From: Brachypodius melanocephalos
Taxonomy: Eukaryota; Chordata; Aves; Passeriformes; Pycnonotidae
Reading direction: 5' to 3'
Length of the DNA: 64,000 bases
NCBI GenBank assembly: GCA_013398615.1
Contig: VZSR01000479.1
Location: forward strand, 2,554,740 to 2,618,739
Under the pieces are notes generated by a model. The model worked only from the letters and a program-made list of their open reading frames with translations. It did not search any database and was not told where the DNA came from. The position numbers and the translations under genes were made by a program. Position 1 is the first letter of the stretch; each line of letters begins with the position of its first letter. Positions 12,471 through 24,800 of the stretch are shown here, one piece after another.

Positions 12471-14736
12471 TAAGTTGAAAATCCTTCCATAAGGATTAAT
12501 GACTGGTTGCCTATAGTTTTGTGTCTTGCAACATCCCTAAAAATCTGTCTGGTCTCTCACTAATCCCCTAAATGCTTTTCTTTGTGCTTTTGGCTGTCAA
12601 CAAGCAGCACATGCCATGGTAGCTTGGGAACTGCTCATGGTTGACTGATCATCTGATTATGGCCCTTTAGCTGATGAGAGAAATGAGCAGGGCAGCTAAA
12701 ATTTGAATTCTCCCTGCTCTCCTCTGTCAGGGCACTAATTGGATGCAGCTCTCTAGTCAGTCATTAGAGTTCACAAAGTTGAAAGTTAAATTTGCGAAAC
12801 CTTAACCTCATCAAATTTGGTTGAAATGGTCCAGTGAATTGAAAAGTGATTGCAGGGAGAATGAAGGACTGACAAATGAAGATGGACAAACAGGGAGTGT
12901 GATAGATATTGTCTGCTTTTTTAGGAAAATGCGAAAAAGTAAAGACAAAACATAGATACTTTCTAAACTGTTACATCATCTCTGAAATAGCTTAACTGTA
13001 ATGGACATAATTACCTTAAAATTGGATCTTGGTTTGAAATATTCAAATCATTGTATCATTAACTATATAGTTACCATTTATTCCTTTGGGCCACTTTTTG
13101 AGTGTCATTATATTTCATTTAGAAGTGTTCTTGAGCAGTGCAGACCTGAAACAGTTCAACTGCTGTATTTCTGTGCCTTAAACAACAATATTTGCTTTGG
13201 GGATACAATCTGTCTGCATCTCTCCTGCTGAGTATATTGAAGTTGCTTGGAAAACACTGCAGATCTTCAACTCTTGCATGTTTAATCCAATATAATGTTG
13301 TAGTTAAGGCCGAGTGAGGGTGAAGGGGCTGGTTCTCTCTGGGTTGGTTTTAGAAGGGCAAATTCCCAAATTCCTAGGATAACTGCAGGACCAGAACTGA
13401 GTAACTGCTCATGTTTGGGTTGGGTTTGGAGCTGGCTCAGCAAGGATAAAGAACAAATCTGTCTACACGAGTAGTACAGGAGAGCACAGCTCACAGAATA
13501 TATACAAAGGGATATACAAAGTTAACATTTATAAGTGTGAACCTGCAAAATATACTGCAACATTGATGGTCCTCTCACCTGAGCAGGGCCTGTTGTGGAG
13601 GGCAGCACCACCATGGGCATCCCAGATGTGCCAGGCAAAACCCTGCTGAGCCCCTATGCTGTGAGTGGGGATTGCATGGACCAACAGAGGAGCCCAAACC
13701 TTTGTGAGCTGCGAGAAGCCAGGGGTTCAGGAGCATTATCCATGATTATAACGTCAGTCACACACATTATTGCTGTGTACTGTCAAGTTTATCTTAGTGA
13801 TACAGTGCTGGGGTTAGACAAACACAGCTGACAGATCTGAGTGCTCTGCTTGGTGTGAGTAACCCCAGTTTTATCTGGTGTAGGGTGTGTGGAAGCTTTG
13901 CTACATGAGGCAGTCACAGCCTCTGTTCTTACAGGGTAATGCTGCTCACATTTTTGCTTTCCCACTAATAGCACAGAAAATTATTAGGAGGGATTCAGGA
14001 GAAGCAATTGAAAAAATAACTGACATGTGAAAGATTTAATGAACTGAATTTATTTGCATCCCCAAGTGAAAATGAATTTTAGTTAAGGATAACACATACA
14101 AGGAGAATAATATTCTAGTAGTTGATGGCTTTTCAATCTAGTTGAAAAAAGGATCATAAAATGTTCTGGCAATGAATGTGACAACAGACATACTGGGAAT
14201 GAAATCCAGGAACACATTCATAGCTCTGTCTGCAGTTAACTTAGCCATGGGAACAACCTGCTTAAGGATGTGGTGAGTAATTTGCCATTATCCAAAATCA
14301 GGATGAAAAATCTAATTTAATCCTGCATTTTTTTAATGGATCCTGAAAAATATTGGGGTCAAGGCTATGCAGAAAGTGAATAAAAAACATTTCAAAGTAA
14401 AATATAGTTGTGATGCACGTGGGTTACTGCTTGTCTCTGAAGTACAGTAGCATTGCATGGTTTTTATATCCCCCCAGCTCAGTTAATAATTATTGTTGCT
14501 AAGTCTGACATGTATTCTACATTGCTAGGGAAAATGGAAAGGTTTTGTAGAATAGTGATGAATACTCTACTTGCCAGATTTTTCTTTTTGTTCTGATAAT
14601 TGGTAGGTGTTTGTATTCCATCATATCTCTTTTTAGGACTACACTTACTAGATTGCTCCTCAGTTCAAGAACAGAGGGTCCTGTCCACCATTTTATATTG
14701 TCACTAGATAATGTAGGCAAGACAGAACAAGTCTGC
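12471..14736. other. Non-coding stretch with one GC-richer patch
   Basis: Mostly AT-rich and featureless. The segment 13560-13740 is richer in G and C. It has splice-like sites on both strands: a plus-strand segment 13587-13660 followed by GTGAGT, and a minus-strand segment 13658-13579 followed by CAG|GTGAGA. Open frames exist both ways, so direction and reality are undecided. Confidence 0.5.
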
Positions 14737-14787
14737 TGAGATGAGATGAGATGAGATGAGATGAGATGAGATGAGATGAGATGAGAT
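14737..14787. repeat. TGAGA pentanucleotide microsatellite, 10 perfect copies
   Basis: Ten uninterrupted TGAGA units (50 bases, 14737-14786) plus one further T, with sharp edges in non-repetitive DNA. The purity suggests it is young and probably length-polymorphic. Confidence 0.98.
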
Positions 14788-17615
14788 ACTGTTTTGTGCT
14801 TTCCAAAAAGGACAGTTCTTGCTTCTAATTTTATCTTTGTCTAGACTGTGCTTCCAATGGCAACAGCCTAGCACTGAGCGCTCTGCAGCAGGTGCTGGGA
14901 TGAAATTACTATCATGGAGTTACCAAACACAGAGCATTTTTATGGTCCACAAAGAGAGGAAAATCTGGCAGGTGTTTTCTTGGGATCCTCACTGGAACTG
15001 ACAGTTGCAAGTTTGCTGTCCAAGAAGGATGAAAATGTCCCAGATTGTAAAAATTCAGACTTTTTAAATGCCTTTCCTTTCATTAACAGTTCACCTTGAC
15101 TTGTTTTGGACTTTGCACTTGTGTTAGCTGAAAACAAAATTTCTGGCGGCACTTGTGCAAAGTTTTGGTAAAGAAAGGCTTAGTAGCTTCACTGTTTCCT
15201 TTTTGATTTTTCTCTTGGCTGTAGAGCTCAGGCAAAACTCTCATTTCATAGGACAAGCCCAATTTCTTGTGTCATCTACATTGCCAGATTTTATAAAAAA
15301 AGAAAAATAGATAATCTGTGACATTGCAGATGGCACAAAGGCAGTAACCAGAACATCTGGTGAGAGAGACCACCAGAGACGCTGGTGATGGGATCTTCTG
15401 CTTGAGCAATGGGAATATCTGAACAGAGCAGGTGTTTTCAGCACAGCCCTCTGCATGTCAGGAAGAACAACTGATGCTGCATTCCAGCCACATCTAAAGA
15501 GTAGATCACTAACTTCTTGACAGAAACTTTTAAAATTCTAAAACACACAAGGAAGAAAATTCCATGCATAATAAAATCTGGACCACAGAACCTGAGACCA
15601 GTGTTTTCTCTATAGGTTTTCATGAACCATCTTTTTACAAGACACATTGTAGATGATAGTTTAAGCAGAAAAGATTTTTAAAAAAGGTTTTGTGCAGGAG
15701 AAGAGATGAAAGTTTTGTCAATATGGGTACAATAAAAACCTGGAAACTGAAGGATGAGAGAATTGTCCTGGCTGGATGAAACTAGGACACATCATGAAAT
15801 TATATTCATATTTTCTGGAGATCCTATCAGAAATGAGTTTCCTAATTTTTATTCTTTTAAAGGTTTAATTAATTTATGTTGTATGCATATGTGGCCTTCT
15901 GGTTTTATTACTTTCAGGAGTTTAAACCTATATTTCTGCTGATGTCAAATAGATTATTATTTTGTATGTACAACCTGGACAAAGGAGCAGTTCAATAGCT
16001 ACAAAAGGCCTCTAGAGAAGTAGGACAAATTAAACTTCACTCCCATTACCTAAAATCAGGTGATGTTACTAAAATTAAATGTGCTTTTGGTCAGGTTTGA
16101 CCCACTGATGGAGTAAGACCAAACCTGGATATCCAGCATGAAAGAGTGTGTGTCCTTTGCATGCTGTAAAAAAGGTTTCTCCCTCATTTTACTGCCACAT
16201 TATTGAAGAAGAAGCAGTAAAATGACAGTTCTACATCTGGGATACAAGTCTGATAACTTTTCCCTTATCTTCATACACACTTTAGATCGTGTGTATAGAT
16301 TGTTTATGCTATTGTAGGAAGCCTCCTTTTTTTAGGGGATTTTATTTTTTTGATAGAAGTTTTTTTAGCTAATCCTTCTTTATCAAAAGAAAGCAACCTT
16401 TGATCACAACTCATTTAAGCTTTCATCTTTCAAGATGTTCTGAAATACACAAAATCAATATGTAATATGTGGAAGATTTGCCCGTGGTGAAAGGTCAAGA
16501 AAAAGAATTTTTCTCCTCGCTATTGACATAAACACTTGGAGGTGAAGTATTTTTCAAGGTATTTTGCATCACACTTGAAGTCACATTCTGTGATATAATA
16601 ATCGATAAAGACCACTATGATAATAATAATTTCATTCTGTCTGTATCAATGGTTATGAACAGTTTATGAACTGATAAATCTCCCTTTGGCTGCTACAGGG
16701 TTGGTTAGCCATCGTTATGAAACAGAATGATTTATTCTGCCAGCATTTTCGTTTTCAATTTAAAATTATAATGATGAAAGTGCTTCTTAATTTAAAGTAA
16801 AAAGAGAAAGATATAATGCATTTGTTCCAACTGATAAGACTCAGTGCAGAAATATGTAAGTTGTAAAGTTTGCTCTAAGCAAAAATAATCTCACAGGTAT
16901 TTTTTTTTCACCTGTGAGAGAGCTAATGTCAAGTATTCACAGTGCTTGAGAAACTTTGCTTCTCCAAGGTACGTGATGAGATCAGAGATACATACTAATT
17001 GTGGAAAGAATCTTGAAAAGGGTTACTCAAGGGTAGAGAACTCCAGTGAGCTTTGAAAAGGAGCGAAGGTTTTAGAAGTGCTGATGGGTGAATGTATGGC
17101 AAAGTATTCACATTTGTGGAGACACTGAGGGAGTCTGCAAAAAGCTTTGCTGGGTTCAGCAGAAAAGGATCTCAAAAAATATCCCCCCAATCTTATGGTG
17201 TGATTACTTCAGTTCATTCTGAGACTTGCATGCATTTTACATACCGGAAATCAAAGTAAATTAACTAAACTGATATGATCTTTTATTTATTTCTTCAAAA
17301 CTGCAGGAAACTGTGCAGTGCTCTACACTGCAAGGGTTACTGTGACACTGTCAGTCTGACATTGGCTCTTAAAGCCATCAAAATCTCATTGCTGTCCTTT
17401 GAATACAACAAAGTACATGCATTAGGAATTGACTTTATGTTGTTTCCTTATTGAAAATCATGTAATGAAAAATTACTGATGAAGAGTCCACTGAGATAGC
17501 CTGTATTTTTTCTTCATAATACCTTGAGCTTTCTAATATAATTGAATTTAATCTTTTACTTTAAGATGTCATTTCTACAAAGCAATTTATCTTCACAAAT
17601 CATTCAAGGCAGTTG
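14788..17615. other. Non-coding stretch with one dubious exon-like patch and a hairpin
   Basis: A strong acceptor-like site (pyrimidine tract ending CTAG at 14844) is followed by open frames in two phases up to about 15100. No strong donor closes them, so they are not called. The stretch 16570-16800 is rich in TAAT/ATAAT words and could be a conserved non-coding element. The rest shows nothing recognisable apart from the hairpin listed separately. Confidence 0.5.
16889..16919. other. Perfect 10-bp inverted repeat (hairpin)
   Basis: TCTCACAGGT at 16889-16898 is exactly reverse-complemented by ACCTGTGAGA at 16910-16919, with an 11-base, mostly T loop. The arms also contain CAGGT/ACCTG words that are half of an E-box. 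It could be a cruciform-prone site or chance; it is too short for a typical miRNA precursor. Confidence 0.8.
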
Positions 17616-17670
17616 TCATAGAACCTTACAATAATTTGAGTTGGAAGAGACCTTTGAAAGTCATGTCTGA
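17616..17670 (-). mobile_element. CR1 LINE 3'-end fragment (short, old)
   Basis: TCATAGAA followed by TTTGAGTTGGAAGAGACCTT and a GTCAT block matches, from memory, the reverse complement of the CR1 3' terminus, in which the octamer repeat is followed by TTGGAAGGGACCT. The element therefore points to the minus strand, with its 3' end on the left. Only about 55 bases survive. It sits 150 bases upstream of the candidate exon at 17823. Confidence 0.75.
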
Positions 17671-17822
17671 ACTGAAAAGAATAAGCAAAAATATAAATCA
17701 AGTGGAAAATTATGTTTGAAATGTACAATTTTAATGAAAAAAGCATTATAAATATTTTACTCATATATTTTGATATCTGCATGATAGGAAATGATGTTAT
17801 TTTATTGTGCTTTATTTTGTAG

Positions 17823-17920
17823 ATATTTCTGAAAACCAAGCTGAGATGCTGCCTGCAGCCATTTTGCAAAGGATTGAAAGGATCTCTGGAAACCCACTTG
17901 GAATGTCTTGGCCAGTCAAG
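17823..17920 (+). CDS. Candidate internal coding exon of an unidentified gene
   Basis: This 98-base segment starts after a pyrimidine-rich acceptor (GCTTTATTTTGTAG) and ends at CAAG|GTAAGAACT, a near-consensus donor. Two bases complete a codon begun upstream (phase 1 intron). They are followed by 32 open codons ending exactly at a codon boundary (phase 0 donor). The other frame that could end here is also open but reads like noise. The chosen frame has protein-like composition: an amphipathic helix-like part (EMLPAAILQRIERISG), then NPLGMSWPVK, with no cysteine and no obvious membrane segment. I do not recognise the family. It could be an exon of a large gene whose introns fill the surrounding desert. 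A chance pairing of splice-like sites remains possible. Confidence 0.5.
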
Positions 17921-20900
17921 GTAAGAACTGAAGTGATTTTATCTTTTTTTAAATCCTTTTTACATGTTTAGCTGGTGCTAAAGAATAAGTGGGATAAAGG
18001 CCATAGATACTCCATAGGAGAAGGGTGGTACAGTCTCATTCAGTGGTGACTTACAGAGATGGTGAATGTGTATAACCAATATTTGGTCATTGTTGCACCA
18101 GCAGCAGTTCAACTTTTAAATGTAGATAGGCCTGGAAAGCCAGGCAATGGCCCAACTCTAACACAGGGATTTTGTTTGTGTTTATGACTTAAGCTGAGAG
18201 GAAAATCTCTGTTTTATTTAGGGCTGAAATGGGACTTGAACCTCCATCAGTGCACCCTTAAAGAAGGCAGCATGTATTCACTGAAATAACAAGCTTTTCT
18301 TTTAGACTTTTATGCAGTTCTATATAAAATCATTGTGCCTGCCTGAAGACCATTAAATAGCCAAACCATTAAAATATTCCTACCTTTTACCAGATGAAAT
18401 TTTTAATGACAAATTTATTGTAACAGTCAGTGAATGACCACGTGGGAGTTTTTCTAAAACATCAAGTTGTGTTTGGAATATAGGATGCAATTTTGTGAGA
18501 AAATGGTAGGCAGGCTACTAGAAGAGATGATTTTATGAAATATAAAGCATAAGGTAACTTTTCAATATATCTGGGGTTTTTTTGCTGTGTTTCCATAACA
18601 GCATCTATTTGAAACTAGAAATTAGTAAGATATAGTGACATCAATTCATTAAAAATGAAAGAAACACCATATTATATCACATTAGATTGCTGTAAACCTA
18701 CTGCATTTTGCCCTTATATTTTCTTCTCCATTTCAAAATATGTGTTAGAAATAGCCATTTAATTGTAGCAAAAATCAATCATTGTGATGTATGAAGTCAG
18801 ACAGAGTTTCAGCCCTCCACATTTTCTTCTTGTAGACTTTATTTACATAATAAAGATCTATGTTTTTACATGGACCTGTGAATACAGACATTGGAATAAA
18901 AGACAACTATGCAATAAGAATTTTATGAAGATCTCAAACAATATCACAGGAGAAAAATTCTTCCTTTTCAGTTTAATACACAACTTGGAGAGTTGTCTGT
19001 AAATGTAGATACAAAATCAGGGCCATGAAATATATATACATATAGGAATGAAAAATTAACATAGAAAAAAAACGCTAATAGATAATCTCAGCAAGCTGTA
19101 CTCCCCAAGAGCAAATAGTCAGTTCCGATATAAACTGAATAACTGTTCCTTTTGCTGGGCTTGGAGGTTGCTCCCACTACACGACAAATTTCAGCAGTGC
19201 AGACCTTCAGTTGCGCGTAGAAGCACAAAGATGAAATTCCCAAGGTCTGCAGAAGGCACAGCTCAGCACAGAACAGAGGAGGCTGCACTTCAAATCCTGC
19301 AGCTCCTCAGGGCAGTGAAATAACAGCCCAAAATTCAGTCCTGAACACTGCTGGGAGCTTGAGTGCAAGGAGAATATTGCTTCTTATCTACAGGCTGAGA
19401 TTCAATCTCCTCCATCTTCTGCAATACAGATATCTGTATCTTAGCCAGATTTCTTTTGAATTTGATGAAGAGAAAGAGGCTCTTCTAGAGAGTGATTCAT
19501 CAGAACTATTTTGTGGGTTTTTTAAGGAAAAGATTAGGTAACTTTTGTAACATTCTGAGCTGGGTGAAATGACAGATTTTGCTCCCTAGGAGATATTTCA
19601 TGCTGTTTCCTGTGGGAATTTTTTGATGAGTGAGTTGAGTTAAAGCAACCTGCTGCTCTCTTGTTGTTTGAGCTAGAACTTCCCAAGTGGGCTAACTGTT
19701 GGAATCTGTAGTGGGAACTTCAATGAATAACTCATATTGGAGTATTTTTGTGGTTAAAATACTATGATACTGTATTTCTTTCTATGGATCCATTGGAACA
19801 GTCCAAGGTAATGTCTTCAGGTATTTTTTCTTCACATTTGGATATGACTTCAGTATAAGTTCTGAATGATTCACTTCAGTAAATTTTGTATGATAGCTTA
19901 TGGAGTAAAACGTAATCAGGAACAATGTATCAAGTTCAATTTAGTGTATTGCTAACTATTTTTTAAGATAATAGGATTGGACAAAAAGTAGTGGCATGAA
20001 TATATCCACAATATCCCTAAAGGAACACCTGGAAACATTTTGTAAACTTCAAAACACACTGGCATGTCAAATACCAAGTCTCATAAACGATGAAAGATGA
20101 TTCTGTATGGTCCTGCTGTGGCAGTGGTAACTCATGCACACTCATGCGGCACTGCAGCTTCCCTCCAGGTTCAGAGTTCTGTGTGCCAGACACGTGGACC
20201 AAAGTCAAGCTGCAGCAGGAGGAGCATCAGGGGATGCCTGAATGTCCTTCAGAGCCACAGCCTCACACAGCATCCCCTGCTCTGGGTCCAAGCCTGGGAA
20301 GAGGGAGCACTGCTCAGGGCAGCTGTACAGCTCTGCTCTTCCTGCTCAGTTTCTATTCCCTCCTGCAGTGGAGAAGCCACTGAAATTTTATGAAAGAGAC
20401 CCTTAAATCCCCCCATCTGCTCTCACAAATATCAGCTCTCGATTCTGTTCACCCACAGCTTTTCCCCCCATTTTGTTTACATGCTATCTCATTGCTCATA
20501 TTTGTCTATTTTGGCCATGGCTCAAGGCCAGAATTGAGGCTTACTTTTGCTTCTCTGCAGTATGTTGTATAAATATATGCTACATAAACATCAGTTGGGA
20601 TAACACTGTGATCTCCTTAGAATTTTTCTTTTTTCCCAGCTGAATATATTAGGAAAGACTCCCCAAATGTTCCTATATCAGACTAATTTCTGATTCTTTT
20701 TGGAGGCGTGAGAGCTAGATGGATATCTCTTGGAGAGCAGACCACCAAATACAGAGTAGAGAGGAGTTTAATTAACTAGTGTGGAGAAACTACAGGAGGA
20801 GAAAATATATCTTGTGGTAGATAGAAAGTGAGCAAGATCGATTTGTTTGTACTGGCAGTATCACCCACAGAGTATCACTGCTAACAGGAAAAGGGCCTCA

Positions 20901-21358
20901 CTCACAGATCCATAAGGGAGGCCAGAAGACATGGACAGCACAAAGAACAGTGTTCACCTAGGACTGAGATGTTTCTGTGACCTTTAACAAAATCTCAAGA
21001 CATCCTGAGATTTTTATATCCTAGATGATTGTTCTAGGATGATTAAAAAAAAAAGAGAGTAGGAGCAAAAAAAACCCCTCAGAATAAAACATCTTGTTGA
21101 TATGAAAATTTATAAAATCATTAAAAAAGAAGGTTCTGGGAAGCCTAAATAAAAAAAAAAAAGAATAATAATGTATTAAATAAATTCAGGAAAAAAGGTA
21201 ATGAATGATTATCCTTTTACAAAGTGATGCTGTGCTGTAAAATTCAGCTGCTTAAGTGATTTTTTAATAAGCAACTTAGTTCTGTTTATCAGTATTCTTC
21301 TAAAATGTGCAATGGAGACCTTTATCCAGTGCAAATTGTTTCTGGGGTTTTTTTCCAG
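17921..21358. other. Putative intron or intergenic DNA with a GC-rich island
   Basis: Mostly AT-rich and without recognisable repeats. Between 20095 and 20390 the base composition rises in G and C, and long frames are open in two plus-strand phases. One ends in a hydrophobic tail (see findings). A possible 23-base micro-exon with acceptor and GTAAGA donor lies at 18602-18624 but cannot be supported further. A-rich runs occur near 21040-21170. Confidence 0.45.
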
Positions 21359-21438
21359 TTTCTGGTAGTTCTGGAGCAGAGCATCTCTTTACTCACTAGC
21401 ATTAATATTAAAGATCTGAAACATATTAATCTGTCCAT
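21359..21438 (+). CDS. Weak candidate exon, in phase with the exon at 17823
   Basis: A strong acceptor (GGGGTTTTTTTCCAG) precedes 80 bases that are open in phase 0, the phase left by the exon at 17823. They give 26 codons beginning FLVVLEQSISLL and ending KHINLS plus two bases before GTAGGT, a moderate donor. An in-frame TAG would follow at once if the segment were not spliced there. No family is recognised. An open frame of this length by chance is not rare, so this rests mainly on acceptor strength and phase fit. Confidence 0.25.
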
Positions 21439-21791
21439 GTAGGTGTTTTTAATTATGTAGGTAATTGGTTAAAAATTGACCAGAGAAGGCTTTTATTTGG
21501 GGCACTGGCTGAGCTGTTCTCCATTCCCTGTTCAATAGCTAAACTCTATGAGTAGTAAGAAGAGTCGCAGTTTAAATACTTTGAGGAAAAGGAGAAAAAT
21601 CCAAAACATTTTAAGCATTTTCAGCCAGTTCCTAGCAGCCAGTAGATGTCATTCTATGTCTATTTTAATGCTAGTTTCTACTGTTCTCATTATAATTCTC
21701 TAAATAACAAATTGCAGATGGGAATGGGGGGAAACATTTATGTTTAACTTTTTTTTCTGATTAATGCAGAAGTCTGTATCTTTCTTTTCAG

Positions 21792-21885
21792 TAATGTAAG
21801 GTGTCAGAGTGTGAAATTGGTCCTTGATGCAGCTGAAGGTGATAAGCTTTTGTCTTTCCGTCACTCATCCATTAGTACTGTTTAA
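21792..21885 (+). CDS. Weak candidate terminal exon
   Basis: After a good acceptor (TATCTTTCTTTTCAG) one base completes the split codon left by the segment at 21438. Thirty codons then run to a TAA at 21883-21885; the translation begins NVRCQSVKLVLDAAEGDKLL. The frame matches the preceding candidate exon (phase 2). No AATAAA lies close downstream, which argues against a true 3' terminal exon. A weak donor (GAAG|GTGATA) inside the segment offers another end. Confidence 0.22.
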
Positions 21886-24800
21886 TTTATTTATATGTTT
21901 GTACAAGGGATTTGTCAGCTTTGCACTGTGCATGTTTTTTCTTTCTTTTCTTCCTTTTTCCTTTACAAATTACTTTTCCTTTCTGAGCAGGTTTGCTTGA
22001 TGCTGTTCCTGAAGCTTTTCTCCTATCACTTCTCAAGATGTCAAGGGCAAATGCAGGAAGAGTTTTGTAACCCTGGAGAGACACACAGACTGCTGCCCAG
22101 AATCACACGGAAGAAAGGTCTGAGACCAAATGGAAAGAGAAGTTTGGTATTCCTTTTCTGAATAATGTTATTGTTAACTAAATGTTTACTAAAACCCAAA
22201 TGCAGAGCCCTGCTGGCAATGGTAGCAAACAAATAGACTTCTGTCTTCAGTAAGGATTTTGCAGCCTTGCTAAGATAAGCAATTTGTAATTAGTCATTTC
22301 ATTTCTGTCCAAAGATACATAGTGACTGTCTTGAGAATATTGTGGGCAGAGGGCCAAAACCCTGAGCCTGTGAGGAGACTGAATTTCATGTACTGCCTTT
22401 GTAGTGCTCAACCAGTGTGTGCCAGTGAGAGTAGGAGGAAACTGGGCAGCTTTCATTCTATGGCTGGAGTAGCTCAGGTGCCAGGACTATCAAGCTGACA
22501 CTTTTTAAAATACTGAATTCTTATTTTTGCTTTTTGGCAGCCATTGTTTCACCTGGTCCTGCTCTGTCACATAGGGATCTCATGTGATTTGTTATCCACT
22601 GAGCTGAGGCAGATGCTCTCCAAGCTACATTTACTCTGCTCCAGCAACTGGCAATCCATGGTCCTAGAGATGCCCTTGCTGTGCCAGAGCAGAAATACCG
22701 TATTTTCTGCAGAATAGTTGCAAACACAGGAACACAGGAAAGACAGGCCTAACGTGAATTTTAAGATGGGAGAACTGTACCTGGCTTTACAAAAGTAAGG
22801 TTTTAAATGAGACTGGAAGAATAAAAAAGGATTACAAAATTGCATTCTATAAAGCCTTTCTGTGGTACCTCTCCTTAAAGAGTTTACAATATACATTACC
22901 TTTGTACCCACAAGGGTTAGGCTGAATGGCAAACATAGTATCTTGGTTTGGGTCTTACCAATGCCACTGCAGTTTCTCTCCTTGCAGTCACAAGTGTAAT
23001 CAGGTGGGTGATGGTGGCACAAGCTGATCTTCAGATGCTCAAAAGGAATGTAATCTTGTGTGTGTGTGTGCTGGGTAATGCATGCAGGGAATTGGTTACA
23101 AGCTGCTGGTTGGGATCAGGCTGTTCCTGTTGCACTTGGGGCAGTGTGACAGCTCATGCTAGTTTGCCACATACCCACACTAATTTCACACAAATGCCAC
23201 ACTGTTACTGGAAAGAATTTGACATAGGATCATTGCATTTCCTCTGTGATCTTAGATTTTTTTTTTTTTTTTTAACCACAGAGAGCTACCATTTCAAGCA
23301 AAGCAGGAATTAAATCTAATAGGAATAGTTACACAAAGTGTTTGTGGTATCCTGTGTCTTATTAGCATATTAATATTCATGGCAAAAAATCACGGTAAAG
23401 AGCTACTGCAGTCACAAAAGGAAAAAGAGTAACAAACCCATCAGCAACTGATACAAAAACAAGCAGAAGAGAGACTGAAAGTGTCTTTACAGATACCGAC
23501 TGGCAAAATTTCTGTCTGCTAAAGGATATCATAATCTTGGTACTGTTTACATAGCTGAGGAAATCAGTTATATAAGCAAGGAAAATAACCACGACTGCCT
23601 GAGTAAAGAGGAAAAAACAAATAAAGGAAATAAGTGTGATGGGGAGTTAAAAGAACTGAAGAATGTAAAGACACTCTGAATAGAGGGGATCAAGTGCTAG
23701 TCAGTTTAAATGTCTTGTACCACTACAAGGAAGAGCGTGGAAACAAATTGCTCTCAACTGGACAAGGAAATAAGAAAAAGGCTTAGGAAATTAGTTGTGG
23801 CAGAGGGTCTAAAAGACCAAAGATGTTAAAGCTCGGTTGGTTGGACAGAGGACAAAGCTTTTGTTGACTTGCAGTGTGCATCTGAATACCTTTTGCTGAA
23901 TTCTGTGCATGTTTAACTCACAGCACCAAAAAATAATGAAATTGCATTCTACCTTTTAAACCATGAGTCACTTTGCTGAAGGGTCGTTGCCCAGACAGTC
24001 TGAATGTGCCCAGCAGACAGAGAATACCAAAAGGGAGTTAAAATTTACATCATGTCTGTGTCGTGACAAAGGAAAATGTAAAGATAGCAACTTCTCAGGG
24101 GGTTGTTATTAGGATCCTTTCAATCTGTGCCAAAAGAACATTATTCAGAATTCATACTGGGATGTGACTTGTGACTGACAAAATCTTTAGTCCTGAGTGT
24201 GTCTACTCATCATCAGGAAGAAGCTGCATTCCATTGCTGCATGCCTTTATAAAAAGGCTAAAAGAGGAAAAAGTTTAGAACAGCATGGAAAGGTCTGCAA
24301 GGTGCAAAGGAGAGAAGGGAAGCCTCTAATAATTTCAACACTTCTTCCTATTTTCACCCACATGAATCATGCCATGCAACGCTGAATTTGTGTGCACTCA
24401 GGGGAAGGGAAGGGAGGACATGCAGCAATTTCTGCTTTAATCTGTCACCCAGGCCCATTAAAAAGGCAGGATAAATTGCCTTCAGAAATTGGCACATTCT
24501 GACTAGAATGTGCTTCAGAGGAGTGAAAAATAGGTGCTTGGAGAGAGGTGAAAAATAGGTGCTTTGAATGTTCAGCTGCTTTTCCATGAAATTGTGAGCT
24601 TGGCAATACAGCAGGCCTCATTCCTCTCACATTCCACCTCTTGGATTCCCCTGTTCCTGTAAGGACCATCAAGGACATCAGCATTAAAAGTGTGTCTGCT
24701 CCACACACCTGGGGTCAGCTCAGTCTGGAACACTGGAAAGAGAAGCAGCCCTGCAGTAGCTTTCCTCAGAAAGCTGTTTCCCTGCAGGATCTGATCACGA

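Noticed and set aside
22567..23022. 151-codon minus-strand frame
   Set aside because: No domain, random composition, overlaps other frames on both strands; expected occasionally by chance in 64 kb.
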